A program made the translations under genes and the position numbers. Below are positions 7,915 to 15,061 of a stretch of 22,923 nt of DNA, piece after piece. Source of the stretch: a virus; the IMG/VR virus record IMGVR_UViG_3300037296_000097, positions 1 through 22,923 of that record. The stretch is one strand, 5' to 3'. The notes under the pieces are model-generated. The model was given only the letters and a program-made list of their open reading frames with translations, ran no database searches and was not told where the DNA came from. Positions within the stretch are counted from its first letter, which is position 1; every line of letters begins with the position of its first letter.

Positions 7915-7930
7915 GGGGGCCGAAGCCCCC
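7915..7930 (-). terminator. Hairpin with TTCG tetraloop, likely terminator
   Basis: Perfect 6-bp GC stem GGGGGC/GCCCCC with loop TTCG on the transcribed strand, followed by TTCTCGCATTCTT. It starts 8 bases past the stop of the small head gene. The T-run is interrupted, so termination may be partial. Confidence 0.65.
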
Positions 7931-7937
7931 CGGTCTC

Positions 7938-8264
7938 TTATTTGACGCGCTTGGGACGGCGCTTGGCAACCCGGTCAGACGCGAGGCGCTTAACACGAGA
8001 TACGGAACCGTCATCCAGCAGTTCGACATTACGTTCGATGCGGAACACGGGCTTTGCGTAGACCTCGCCTTCGCCGTCTTCGATTTCGTCGTGCATATCC
8101 TCAAGGTGCTTGAGCAAAGCAGTGTCAGCGATTGGGAGGGGCTTGCCGTGGGCAAAGCGGATAGGCTCGGCGTCTTCGATCTTCTTCTGCAAATGCTTGG
8201 GGAGACGGAAGGATAGTACTTGGCCACGGATCAGGGTGGCGGTGTTAACACGTTGTGCAGGCAT
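7938..8264 (-). CDS. Hypothetical head-region protein (108 aa)
   Basis: A 108-aa protein between the major capsid gene and the head-tail connector. It opens with MPAQRVNTATLIRGQVLSFR and ends in a very basic stretch (VKRLASDRVAKRRPKRVK). There is no membrane segment and no motif I recognise. Flanking terminator-like hairpins on both sides make it a nearly monocistronic unit. AGGAG sits 8 bases upstream of the ATG at 8264, and an inverted repeat (8276-8282 with 8309-8315) partly covers that site. Proteins in this position are often head decoration or head completion factors; that is inference from place only. Confidence 0.72.
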   Translation of the reverse strand: MPAQRVNTATLIRGQVLSFRLPKHLQKKIEDAEPIRFAHGKPLPIADTALLKHLEDMHDEIEDGEGEVYAKPVFRIERNVELLDDGSVSRVKRLASDRVAKRRPKRVK

Positions 8265-8275
8265 TGGTATGGCTC

Positions 8276-8315
8276 CTAGGTTTTGATTTCATTGGTGTGT
8301 GAGGCCAGAACCTAG
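8276..8315 (-). promoter_or_regulatory. Inverted repeat partly covering a ribosome binding site
   Basis: Arms 8276-8282 (CTAGGTT) and 8309-8315 (AACCTAG) are perfect complements with a 26-base loop. One arm overlaps two bases of the AGGAG site (8273-8277) of the 108-aa head gene. It could tune that gene's translation. Confidence 0.3.
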
Positions 8316-8324
8316 AAAGGGTTT

Positions 8325-8346
8325 GGGCGGAGGTTTCCCCCCGCCC
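8325..8346 (-). terminator. GC-rich hairpin after the major capsid gene
   Basis: A 9-bp stem with one G-U pair and a GAAA loop on the transcribed strand, 9 bases past the capsid stop codon. The following AAACCCTTTCT is poor in T, so it may be a weak terminator or an mRNA 3'-end stabiliser. Confidence 0.55.
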
Positions 8347-8354
8347 TGTAGACC

Positions 8355-9314
8355 TTAGCCCAAGTTGATGGCTTTGACCACCATATCTTCTTGCTCAAGC
8401 TTGAAGTCGAAGCGCATTGTGAAGACGATGATCAGGACGCGTTCGCGTGTGTCCCGGTCAAATTCCATACGCATGTTGCGCTGAACACCAAACAGAATGT
8501 TCGACGGATCGATCATCAGCGCTTGGTTGTTCGGCATGGAGGCCGCGCCTTTCAGCGGGGTGCCGAATGGTGCGAAGTTCGTGCCGTCGCCGCCGATCAA
8601 AACGCTGTCACCAAGGCCAGTCTGGCGCTGTGCAACCTGCATCATGTACTGCAAGCGCTTGTTGTGGGCGACGTAGAACTTGTAACGGTTCATCACGCGC
8701 TTGAACTTGTCAGGCAGTGCTTGGATCATTTCGTTGAACGTCACAGCGTCCAGCGGTGCGCCGCCGTTGTTGACGATGTTCGAAACGGACTGTTTCAGGA
8801 CACCATCGCGCTCGGCAAGGAAGCTGTCAGTGGAGTTCACGTCACCGTTGAACATAACGTCTTCAATGTCGATACGGATGCGCTCGGCCAGCTTCGCCAG
8901 CACGGTTGCCTGAAAGCGGGTGTTGTCGATGGAACCGCCTTCGATGGTGTCTTCCAGCACTTCGTACGGCAGGTTGACCTCGGCGATGACTTCGTACGTA
9001 TCCAGTTCCACCTTGGTAGTGGTGATCTTGGTACGGTCAGCCCGCGACAGTGCGCGTGTGCCTTCTTCGCCGTTCAGTGGCGAGGAAATGACGCCTTGGT
9101 TCGCAACACGCAGTGCGCGGGAGGCGAGGTCCAGTTTGTTGACGGTCATCTTCGGACGCGACATGTTGATCATGCGAACGTCGTCAAGCAGCGCCGTGTC
9201 CTGTGTCATAATACGGATGAACGTATCAGACTGTTCCGGCAGCATCAGGCCACCAGTTGCCAGATCGGCTAGGGCAATATCGGCTTTCGCCAGAAGTTCT
9301 TTGGTTTTGGACAT
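8355..9314 (-). CDS. Major capsid protein (HK97-fold, XkdG-like)
   Basis: A 319-aa shell protein. It follows portal, protease and scaffold, as in PBSX-type head modules, and is followed by a hairpin. The N-terminus is a helix (MSKTKELLAKADIALADLAT) leading to LPEQSDTFIRIMTQDTALLDDVRMINM. The central segment has the E-loop to spine-helix pattern (VELDTYEVIAEVNLPYEVLED, then ERIRIDIEDVMFNGD), and later DSVLIGGDGTNFAPFGTPL, then LFGVQRNMRMEFDRDTRERV, a typical P-domain/A-domain ending of HK97-fold capsids. GAGGAA lies 8 bases upstream of the ATG at 9314. No large N-terminal delta domain is visible, which fits the separate scaffold gene upstream. Confidence 0.9.
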   Translation of the reverse strand: MSKTKELLAKADIALADLATGGLMLPEQSDTFIRIMTQDTALLDDVRMINMSRPKMTVNKLDLASRALRVANQGVISSPLNGEEGTRALSRADRTKITTTKVELDTYEVIAEVNLPYEVLEDTIEGGSIDNTRFQATVLAKLAERIRIDIEDVMFNGDVNSTDSFLAERDGVLKQSVSNIVNNGGAPLDAVTFNEMIQALPDKFKRVMNRYKFYVAHNKRLQYMMQVAQRQTGLGDSVLIGGDGTNFAPFGTPLKGAASMPNNQALMIDPSNILFGVQRNMRMEFDRDTRERVLIIVFTMRFDFKLEQEDMVVKAINLG

Positions 9315-9376
9315 CGTGAGTTTCCTCTTAATTCAGTGCCGTCATCGGCGTTGTTGTAGTGTTTCCGGCAGGGAGT

Positions 9377-10765
9377 TTAGCCCAGCAGGCCCTTGGTTTG
9401 CTTCGAACGCGCCCATGTGGCGTCGTCTTCCGCAGGTTCAGCAGCCTTGGTGGACCGCTCACGACCATCAGAACCGTCATCGGGGTCCGAGGCTTTCTTG
9501 GATGGGCGGCGGGACTGTTCTTGCTCCAACGCACCGGATACCGCTTCAACCTGCTTTTGCAGAGGCTCGACGGCTTTGGCAATAAGGTCTGCAATCGATT
9601 GCATCGGCGCAGGCTCATTGTTTTCTTCGGTCGGTGCCGACTTGGCAACGGCCTTGGGCAGAGCGGCAGGTTCCGACGTGATCGAAACTGCGTAGTCTTC
9701 GGCCCATTTGTTCAAATAGGTGCGCTGACCATCGTCAAGCGACTTCTCAAGCGTTGCTGGGTCAGCGGCGATGAAGTTGTCGAAGTACGTGTCGAGCGAA
9801 CCGACGATTTCAGCGAAGTCAGAGGCGCACTTGTTCAGGGCGGCTTGCTTGCCAGCGCCAAGACCTTCGTCACCCATGATGTTCGACATAGCGCCGGAGA
9901 ACGCGATCTGCGTTTCGTGGTAACCCGGTGGCAGGCCATCCCATTCGATCCCGGCTTTGAGCGTCTGTGCCAGAGTGTTACCGGGGGAATACATCGCATC
10001 CCACTGGTCGAACTTCGAGACCTTTTCACGGTCAGCGGCTTTGGCGGCGATGAAAGCGGCGCGCTTGGACAGGGACTTAGGCGCAGGCTTGACGGCCTTG
10101 GCTTTGGTCTCTTTGGTTTCGGTTGCTACCCCGTCACCGTCTTCCTCGTCTGCGTCGGCTTCGTCGTCTTCTTCGTCGTCGTCGCCTTCGTCACTTTCTT
10201 CGTCATCGTCCTCGCCTTCCTTGAACAGGCTCTCAATGGAACCCGCTTCCTCTTCGCTTTCGCCCTTGGCTTCGAGTTCTTCCTCGTCGCCTTCGGTTAT
10301 TGTCTTGGTGCCGACGAATGCTGTTACGCCCTCGTCATCGGCAGGAACCTCTTCGATGCGGTCATAGTCATCGTCGGACGAACCTTCGAGACGTGCGACC
10401 CAATCGCCGTCGTCGTTCTTGGTGACCGCGATCTTGTCGTCAGTCCATTCCATTTCGACCAGCTTGGTCAGGACGGCTTGCTCGTCAGCGAAGTTGTCGC
10501 CGGAGAATACCATCTTCGCCATGTCGGTGATTTTGGTGGAGTTGGCGGTGGCAGCTTTCTTGCCGCTACCTACGGTCTTATGCGATTTCTTGCTCGTGAC
10601 CGGAGTGGTCCGCTTCTTGATGCTCATGGCAGGGGTTCCTTTGTGGTTCTTTACGAGGGTGAATGGCGTTTCGTTTGCGCCACGGTCCACAAGGGACACG
10701 TAAGTTGCAGTTGCACCATGAAGCTTCGCAGCGGAACGGCGGGCAGATTTGACCTTGGGTTTCAT
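9377..10765 (-). CDS. Acidic scaffold-like head assembly protein (two probable starts)
   Basis: A 462-aa protein between protease and capsid. Residues 1-46 hold a compact conserved-looking unit (TYVSLVDRGANETPF). Then comes a Lys/Thr-rich linker, a highly acidic middle (~residues 135-215, long runs of Asp/Glu), an alpha-helical part, and a charged helical tail ending KQTKGLLG. Acidic, helical and placed before the capsid gene, it fits a scaffold that fills the procapsid and is cleaved by the adjacent protease; that role is inferred. The ATG at 10765 overlaps the protease stop (ATGA) with AAGGA just upstream. A second ATG at codon 47 (10627) has its own AAAGGA 9 bases before it and gives a 416-aa form starting MSIKKR. 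One dispersed palindrome lies near residue 390, read as Gln-Ser-Ile-Ala. Confidence 0.75.
   Translation of the reverse strand: MKPKVKSARRSAAKLHGATATYVSLVDRGANETPFTLVKNHKGTPAMSIKKRTTPVTSKKSHKTVGSGKKAATANSTKITDMAKMVFSGDNFADEQAVLTKLVEMEWTDDKIAVTKNDDGDWVARLEGSSDDDYDRIEEVPADDEGVTAFVGTKTITEGDEEELEAKGESEEEAGSIESLFKEGEDDDEESDEGDDDEEDDEADADEEDGDGVATETKETKAKAVKPAPKSLSKRAAFIAAKAADREKVSKFDQWDAMYSPGNTLAQTLKAGIEWDGLPPGYHETQIAFSGAMSNIMGDEGLGAGKQAALNKCASDFAEIVGSLDTYFDNFIAADPATLEKSLDDGQRTYLNKWAEDYAVSITSEPAALPKAVAKSAPTEENNEPAPMQSIADLIAKAVEPLQKQVEAVSGALEQEQSRRPSKKASDPDDGSDGRERSTKAAEPAEDDATWARSKQTKGLLG
9590..9603 (-). repeat. Dispersed palindrome in scaffold gene (TGCAATCGATTGCA)
   Basis: Perfect 14-base palindrome, read as Gln-Ser-Ile-Ala in the scaffold frame. 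Confidence 0.85.
10625..10642 (-). promoter_or_regulatory. Internal translation start within the scaffold gene
   Basis: AAAGGA is followed after 9 bases by ATG AGC ATC AAG AAG CGG (Met at 10627), in frame with the longer protein. The new N-terminus MSIKKR matches the N-termini of several other proteins in this window, which supports real use. The short form lacks the first 46 residues. Confidence 0.6.
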
Positions 10766-11451
10766 GCAGCGTCCTTAAAGTGGATGCGGTGGCTTTTGCC
10801 CGCAACAGCTTCCGTGATGTTAGACTTCTTGATGATATGGGCGGGGGAACCATCAGAACCTTGGCCTGTTTGACCGTAGATGATTTCCCCATTTTCGTCC
10901 AACCGGACTATGAATGGATGATCATGTTTATCATGTGGATCAGGGTCAGTAAACCCATAATACCACGAAGAGTATTCAATCTCTACATCGAGGTCGTCGC
11001 TGTACGTCAAAATCTCGAACGAATAGCCGTTGATCTTGCCCGCTTTGACGAGGTTCCAGATCGCTTCATCGTTAATTTTAACGGTTGCGACCCATGCACC
11101 CTCTTCATAGTCGGGGTCACCCTTACGGGCGATAAAGCTTTCCACGATGCAGGCTTGGATCGTTTCGTTATCGTGCTGAACGTCGATTGAGGTGGTCAGG
11201 CCGTCCAGCATGAATTGATGTGCAACGCGCTTGAGTTCCTTGGCAGACATGAAGTGTCCGTGGGCGTCCAGAACGTCGGGGGCGTAGACCTGCCCTGTTA
11301 CGAGGCGTTCGTCGCCCGCGTTATCGACGCTCTTGAATTGGAACTCTGCTTGAATGACCTGCGGACCCGTGGCTGATTTAACCAGTAGGTCCGCGATGGT
11401 TTGCGTGGGCTTCGCCGATGCCTTGGCGATAAGCTGCTTGACCGTAGGCAT
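10762..11451 (-). CDS. Prohead protease, XkdF-like (Peptidase_S78_2)
   Basis: A 229-aa protein between portal and scaffold. The core from ~residue 35 has the XkdF pattern: a beta segment with GQVYAPDVLDAHGHFMSAKE, then STSIDVQHDN-like TTSIDVQHDNETIQ (candidate catalytic His), EGAWVATVKINDEAIWNLVK, then KINGYSFEI (candidate catalytic Ser). Family knowledge: these serine proteases, related in fold to herpesvirus assemblins, process scaffold and capsid during head maturation. The ATG at 11451 overlaps the portal stop (TAATG) and its own stop overlaps the scaffold start (ATGA), so portal, protease and scaffold are translationally coupled. The catalytic assignment is by pattern and not proven. Confidence 0.85.
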   Translation of the reverse strand: MPTVKQLIAKASAKPTQTIADLLVKSATGPQVIQAEFQFKSVDNAGDERLVTGQVYAPDVLDAHGHFMSAKELKRVAHQFMLDGLTTSIDVQHDNETIQACIVESFIARKGDPDYEEGAWVATVKINDEAIWNLVKAGKINGYSFEILTYSDDLDVEIEYSSWYYGFTDPDPHDKHDHPFIVRLDENGEIIYGQTGQGSDGSPAHIIKKSNITEAVAGKSHRIHFKDAA

Positions 11452-13256
11452 TATGCTAACTCCCGTGCAATCGATTGCAAGGATGCCGAGGCGTCCTCTT
11501 GCTGTTCCTGAAAACCAGACATAGCGTCGTCAAGCTGTGCTTGCAAGGTATCTGATACATCGTCCAGAATGCCGCGCATCATTTTCTGTAGCTTGTCGCC
11601 CGTGTCTTTGACCGGAACCTCTGGATCAACCTCGCTAGGGTCCACGACGGTTTCAAGGTCTTCCTCGAAAATATCCAGACCCTTAATGACCTTCCCGGCT
11701 TTGACATGCTGTAGGATAACCGAGAATGGCAGGTTGCCCCACTCGTCGGAGATTGGGCGAATGTCGGCGTCAAGGTAGCGGTTGGCAATTTTGATTGCGA
11801 CGTTGGCAGAGATAGCGCCCTCTTTGCCAAGGCTCGTGACGATCCGCGAAACCTCTTGTGGGTCTTGTAGGCCGGGGCCGCTGGAACGTACGCGCCAGAA
11901 CTTGAACCCGTGCGATGCGAGAACGACGCGATCAAACATGTCGTCCCACGCCATACGCTCCGGCACAAAGATTTGTTGGTCGGCTGTAAGGACGGACGCA
12001 AAGGCGGATGCACGGTTGTACTCTTCGGCGCTACCCACGTAGATCGGAGGCAGGCGGAACGTCATGCGGGCTTTGCGCTCGGTGTCCTTGATGTACTCTT
12101 TGAACAGGCCCTCGTGCTGGCGCTCGGAAAGCATCGGCTTCAAGTCGATACGTGGGGCAGGCAGTGAGCCGTCAATCGCGGATGCTTCTGCACCGTCCGA
12201 TACCGCTTCCATGACCACGATGCGGTTCATAGAGGCAGCGCCGCGTACGCCAGCGATGTATTGATCGATCTTGTCGAAGCTTTCTTCGGTGAGTGCGCCG
12301 CCCGATACCAGAACGGCCATAGCAGGGATTGCGTTGTCACGGAAGAAATTGAGGTTGACCATTTCGGCTTCCCGCGCACCAAGCAATGCAGGGATCGCGC
12401 CAGACCAGCGAGGAACGCCCAGAGGGGTGCCGGGGCAGTACATGCCCTCGTAGAAGATTTCGGTTGCCTGATCTTCGATTGGCAGCGAGTTATCGACCTT
12501 GCCCGTTTTGGGGCTGATAGGCCGGGGATCGCCGAGTTCCTTGAACCATGTGCGCTGGCCCGCTTTGTCCATCTGAATGAAACGACGGAACCGACGCTTG
12601 GTCTCTTTCCGCGCACCTGTCATAGGATCGGTGGTAACGGTGTAGACCGCTTCCTTTTCCTTGTTGGTCATGCGGACGGTGTTGGTGTGGACGTGATCGA
12701 AGGCCACAACCCGATTGGCAGCATCGCGGATAACCTCGAAGCAACGTGCGCCTAGCACCTCTTTGTCTACGCGGCTGTCCTCCCGGTGCGCTTGGATGGT
12801 GCGCCCGTCCGAGGTGATCGTAGATAACAGGCGTTCGATACGCGCTTTCTCATTGAGTGCGCCGCGCCCATCCTGCCCGTTCGGCGGGCCGATGTATTCG
12901 AAGTCGATGCCATAGCTTTCGATGTTCGTGACCATAGCGTCTACGCACTGGCGCAGGATGGTGGACGACATGAATACCTTGAGCAAATCCTTGTGGGAGA
13001 ATACAGGCTCGACAACCTCAAGGCCGTTGGTATCCATAATGTCGCCTTGGACGACGCTATAGTTCGGACCCCCGCTTTCGAACAGGCCAAAGATGCCCTT
13101 GTCGATGCGCTGTAGATCGGTCAGGCCAGATACGCTTGCGGTATTGCCCACGTCGGAGAGGATACCTCCCGCGAAATGGCGTTGCTCCCGGCGCTCACGC
13201 TTTTGCGATACCGCAGCCGGGGCCTTACGGATTTTGACTTGTCGTTTCGTAGCCAT
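11451..13256 (-). CDS. Portal protein (PBSX/XkdE-like)
   Basis: A 601-aa protein forming the dodecameric DNA entry ring at the capsid vertex. After a basic N-terminus (MATKRQVKIRKAP) come segments typical of portals: FSHKDLLKVFMSSTILRQCV, NIESYGIDFEYIGPPNGQDG, EIFYEGMYCPGTPLGVPRW, NLNFFRDNAIPAMAVLVSGG and TFRLPPIYVGSAEEYNRA. The FRLPP..G plus NRA..F pattern is diagnostic for the PBSX-type family. The C-terminus is an acidic coiled-coil tail with one dispersed palindrome 10 bases from the stop codon, read as Gln-Ser-Ile-Ala. Start 13256 is preferred because GGAG lies 9 bases upstream; the ATG at 13271 has no such site. A promoter lies 30-60 bases upstream. Confidence 0.9.
   Translation of the reverse strand: MATKRQVKIRKAPAAVSQKRERREQRHFAGGILSDVGNTASVSGLTDLQRIDKGIFGLFESGGPNYSVVQGDIMDTNGLEVVEPVFSHKDLLKVFMSSTILRQCVDAMVTNIESYGIDFEYIGPPNGQDGRGALNEKARIERLLSTITSDGRTIQAHREDSRVDKEVLGARCFEVIRDAANRVVAFDHVHTNTVRMTNKEKEAVYTVTTDPMTGARKETKRRFRRFIQMDKAGQRTWFKELGDPRPISPKTGKVDNSLPIEDQATEIFYEGMYCPGTPLGVPRWSGAIPALLGAREAEMVNLNFFRDNAIPAMAVLVSGGALTEESFDKIDQYIAGVRGAASMNRIVVMEAVSDGAEASAIDGSLPAPRIDLKPMLSERQHEGLFKEYIKDTERKARMTFRLPPIYVGSAEEYNRASAFASVLTADQQIFVPERMAWDDMFDRVVLASHGFKFWRVRSSGPGLQDPQEVSRIVTSLGKEGAISANVAIKIANRYLDADIRPISDEWGNLPFSVILQHVKAGKVIKGLDIFEEDLETVVDPSEVDPEVPVKDTGDKLQKMMRGILDDVSDTLQAQLDDAMSGFQEQQEDASASLQSIARELA
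11466..11479 (-). repeat. Dispersed palindrome at the portal C-terminus (TGCAATCGATTGCA)
   Basis: Perfect 14-base palindrome just before the portal stop codon and 15 bases before the protease start. Read as Gln-Ser-Ile-Ala in the portal frame. Confidence 0.85.
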
Positions 13257-13284
13257 GCCTGCTAACTCCATGAAGGTTTAGCAG

Positions 13285-13313
13285 ACTATACGCTTTTGCC
13301 GCTAAATCGGCAA
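13285..13313 (-). promoter_or_regulatory. Sigma70-like promoter for portal and head genes
   Basis: On the minus strand TTGCCG (13313-13308) is followed after exactly 17 bases by TATAGT (13290-13285), 29 bases from the portal ATG. The -35 box is one arm of a hairpin TTGCCG-ATTTAG-CGGCAA. A copy of the dispersed palindrome lies 12 bases upstream of the -35. Confidence 0.6.
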
Positions 13314-13324
13314 CTCCTAACTCG

Positions 13325-13338
13325 TGCAATCGATTGTA
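13325..13338 (-). repeat. Dispersed palindrome upstream of the portal promoter (TGCAATCGATTGTA)
   Basis: Exact core. It sits in the 83-base gap between the 166-aa gene and the portal gene, one base after the stop codon and 12 bases upstream of a predicted -35 box. Confidence 0.85.
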
Positions 13339-13339
13339 G

Positions 13340-13840
13340 CTAGGTCGCTTTGCGTTTGGGTCGGGGTTTGATGGTCGGCGATGGGGCAGGGGAGGCGCTG
13401 GCAGGGGTGCTAGAAGCCTTTGGCGCTAGTCGAGGCCGCAGGGGTGGGGGCGCTGGCATTGTACCCGCTTTGAAGGCGCTAATTTTGGGCAGTTGCCACA
13501 TGAATACGTCCGAGTAAATGACGCCCGCCGATAGAACCTCGCCCCACTTTTCCGCAAGGTGCTTTCCGAGCCTGTCGTAGTTAGGGTCCGAGAGGGGGGA
13601 TGATCCGTTACAGCGCCAGAGCAAGTTACACAGCACGTAGATGAAAACCTTGTCGGGGTAGCTGGCACCCTTCCACGCATTGACCGCAGAGAATGCTTTC
13701 TTGATAGACGCGGTGTCCGTTGGGTAGTGGGCGAACTTAATCATCCCGGCTAGGTATTCGTGCCGCAGCATCCGACGCCAGTTCTTACCTAGCGCAGTGG
13801 ATAGACGCTCTTCGTCGGTTAGTCGCTTCTTAATCGCCAC
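13340..13840 (-). CDS. IKKR-type protein with SDxxYDxL domain (166 aa)
   Basis: Starts MAIKKRLTDEERL. A folded core of ~115 residues contains KVFIYVLCNLLWRCNGSSPL followed by SDPNYDRLGKHLAEKW. The tail from ~125 is Pro/Ala/Lys-rich and disordered (ending PRPKRKAT). The YV...(P)(L/I)(S/T)D..(Y/F)DxL...W pattern recurs in the 212-aa protein at 15436-16074, so the two are probably paralogs. The SDxxYDxL motif resembles the Ia region of NAD-dependent DNA ligases, but no ligase catalytic domain is present; I note this as a resemblance only. It overlaps the preceding membrane protein gene by 11 bases. Confidence 0.7.
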   Translation of the reverse strand: MAIKKRLTDEERLSTALGKNWRRMLRHEYLAGMIKFAHYPTDTASIKKAFSAVNAWKGASYPDKVFIYVLCNLLWRCNGSSPLSDPNYDRLGKHLAEKWGEVLSAGVIYSDVFMWQLPKISAFKAGTMPAPPPLRPRLAPKASSTPASASPAPSPTIKPRPKRKAT

Positions 13841-14189
13841 GGTTACGTTCCTCTTCCTGCTTGCGCTTGACGTAGGCCATGTGGGCTTTGAGGGTCTCTT
13901 GTGCGTTGGCTATATGCTCTAGCCGCTTTATCTCCTGCCGCATGACCGCAGTTAGCCCAGCGAGTGCCCGCTGTAGTGCGACGTGGGTCATAATGAATGT
14001 CCACGCTACGTCGTACCACCACGCCGACATATGGGTGCTGCCCGTCGCCCATGTGAAGAGCAGATTTAACCCCGTCCAGACCGCCATGATAAGCGCGACC
14101 TCTAGTAGCCACCACACAGTTATCATGGCGATGTACATACGTCGTACGGCGTCCGTATGCTGGTAGAAGGGTCTAGGCTGGTGTCCCAT
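13830..14189 (-). CDS. Small membrane protein with two TM segments and charged tail (119 aa)
   Basis: Hydrophobic segments at ~residues 19-48 (IAMITVWWLLEVALIMAVW) and ~58-75 are followed by a long charged helix (MRQEIKRLEHIANAQETLKA, then KRKQEEERNRGD) likely in the cytoplasm. ATG at 14189 is chosen because GGAG, lying within the end of the preceding gene, is 6 bases upstream; the in-frame TTG at 14201 has no such site. It pairs with the other small membrane protein just upstream, suggesting a joint function. A holin/antiholin or other lysis or inner-membrane role is possible, but no endolysin is visible here. Confidence 0.72.
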   Translation of the reverse strand: MGHQPRPFYQHTDAVRRMYIAMITVWWLLEVALIMAVWTGLNLLFTWATGSTHMSAWWYDVAWTFIMTHVALQRALAGLTAVMRQEIKRLEHIANAQETLKAHMAYVKRKQEEERNRGD

Positions 14190-14190
14190 G

Positions 14191-14439
14191 TTATTCTCCA
14201 ATCTTTTTGTAAACCACGCCGAACGTAATGAGGGCGCTGCATGTGATCCATATAGCCTTGAACGCGGTCCACGGATGAACCTGCATCATTGCATCGCCTA
14301 GCATGACGGCTAGTACCAATACCGTTATTACTGTGAGGGCTGATACTGCCCCGGCGAGGATGATGCCTACGCCGACGATGACAGCCTTGATTAGCTTGCT
14401 GTCGATTAGATCGAATAGGTTAGGTGTTGGAAGTTTCAT
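14191..14439 (-). CDS. Small membrane protein, two TM segments (82 aa)
   Basis: MKLPTPNLFDLIDSKLIKAV leads into a long hydrophobic stretch (~residues 18-49, rich in Val, Ile, Ala, Gly) and a second at ~58-76, ending YKKIGE. The size and two-helix layout are holin-like, but short membrane proteins of other kinds look the same. The ATG at 14439 overlaps the stop of the preceding zinc-finger-like gene (ATGA), and its own end contains the Shine-Dalgarno site of the next membrane protein gene. These two genes are therefore translationally linked. Confidence 0.7.
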   Translation of the reverse strand: MKLPTPNLFDLIDSKLIKAVIVGVGIILAGAVSALTVITVLVLAVMLGDAMMQVHPWTAFKAIWITCSALITFGVVYKKIGE

Positions 14440-14870
14440 TTCTTGGATTGTCCGTAGAAGGGATCGCCGCCAAATCTGAAACTCCAAAGTGGGCAGTGAG
14501 TATCGATGCACTCGGTAACGGCTTTACGCCCGCCAACGCAAGTGATGCAAAAGGCTGTGATCGCGGTAGCCCGATTGCGGACACGGTTGCGATACCTTTG
14601 CTCTTGCATGTTCTTAGGGTCGAGGGGCGTTCGCATAAGCGTTACGCGGTCCTGAATAGTTAGGTCCGCGTCTGGCGTGTCCGCGTGTTGCGTAAGCGCT
14701 ACAAGTCCGAGACGGCGCAAGGCTGGCCCCGGCGCATCTGGCCCGTAGGTTCCTGCTGCAATCGATTGCGGGGGGATGGGCTTCTTGGGCTTGGCTACGA
14801 TAACCAGCTTCTCTTGCTTGATCGGTGCGGCGTCGGGGTCGGGAACGGACGTACGTTTTTTGATAGCCAT
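14436..14870 (-). CDS. IKKR-type zinc-finger-like protein (144 aa)
   Basis: Starts MAIKKRTSVPDPDAAP, strikingly like the winged-helix protein's MAIKKRSTLPDPS. The C-terminal ~45 residues hold AFCITCVGGRKAVTECIDTH followed by CPLWSFRFGGDP. The pattern CxxCxGG-x(4)-V-x(2)-C-x(4)-CPL-x(2)-FRxGxDP is a small Cys-rich, probably zinc-binding domain that I have seen in many phage proteins of unknown function. A paralogous copy is at 15048-15566. The middle is Pro-rich and carries one dispersed palindrome read as Gln-Ser-Ile-Ala. The ATG overlaps the preceding stop (TAATG). Confidence 0.75.
   Translation of the reverse strand: MAIKKRTSVPDPDAAPIKQEKLVIVAKPKKPIPPQSIAAGTYGPDAPGPALRRLGLVALTQHADTPDADLTIQDRVTLMRTPLDPKNMQEQRYRNRVRNRATAITAFCITCVGGRKAVTECIDTHCPLWSFRFGGDPFYGQSKK
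14757..14770 (-). repeat. Dispersed palindrome (TGCAATCGATTGCG)
   Basis: Exact 10-base core; last flank base differs from the full palindrome. Read as Gln-Ser-Ile-Ala in the 144-aa zinc-finger-like gene. Confidence 0.82.
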
Positions 14871-15061
14871 TAGGATGCCTCGATCTTTTCGATAAGCGCC
14901 GCGTGGGCGAGGGTGAGTGCGTCTACGTCGGCTTGCATATCGATTAGCGTTGCAGGCGTATTATAAGAACTCTTGTTATTGGCTAGAATGATGATCGCGT
15001 CACGATGGCTGGCAGTGCGCTTGGCCGCTTCGTGCAACCCCATTGGTTTACTCTTTGGCAT
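14870..15061 (-). CDS. Small hypothetical protein (63 aa)
   Basis: MPKSKPMGLHEAAKRTASHR, then DAIIILANNKSSYNTPATLI and a helical end ADVDALTLAHAALIEKIEAS. Its first bases overlap the end of the 172-aa gene, and its stop overlaps the start of the next gene (TAATG). ATG at 15061 is favoured because AGGGG lies 6 bases upstream; ATG at 15043 is an alternative. No membrane segment or recognised motif. Confidence 0.62.
   Translation of the reverse strand: MPKSKPMGLHEAAKRTASHRDAIIILANNKSSYNTPATLIDMQADVDALTLAHAALIEKIEAS

Noticed and set aside
8325-8346. Strong intrinsic terminator after the capsid gene
   Set aside because: The hairpin is good but the following bases (AAACCCTTTCT) lack a T-run; kept only as a possible weak terminator or mRNA-end structure.
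8391-9272. A 293-codon plus-strand frame opposite the major capsid gene
   Set aside because: His/Val/Gln-rich antisense shadow; the minus-strand frame is a clear HK97-fold capsid.
9359-10873. A 504-codon open frame on the plus strand opposite the scaffold gene
   Set aside because: It is the mirror of a frame rich in Asp/Glu/Ala codons, its product is rich in Phe/Val/Arg/Cys without domain pattern, and it runs across the ends of real coupled genes.
13340-13840. DNA ligase function for the SDxxYDxL proteins
   Set aside because: Only a short motif resembling the ligase Ia region is present; no KxDG adenylation motif or other ligase domain exists.
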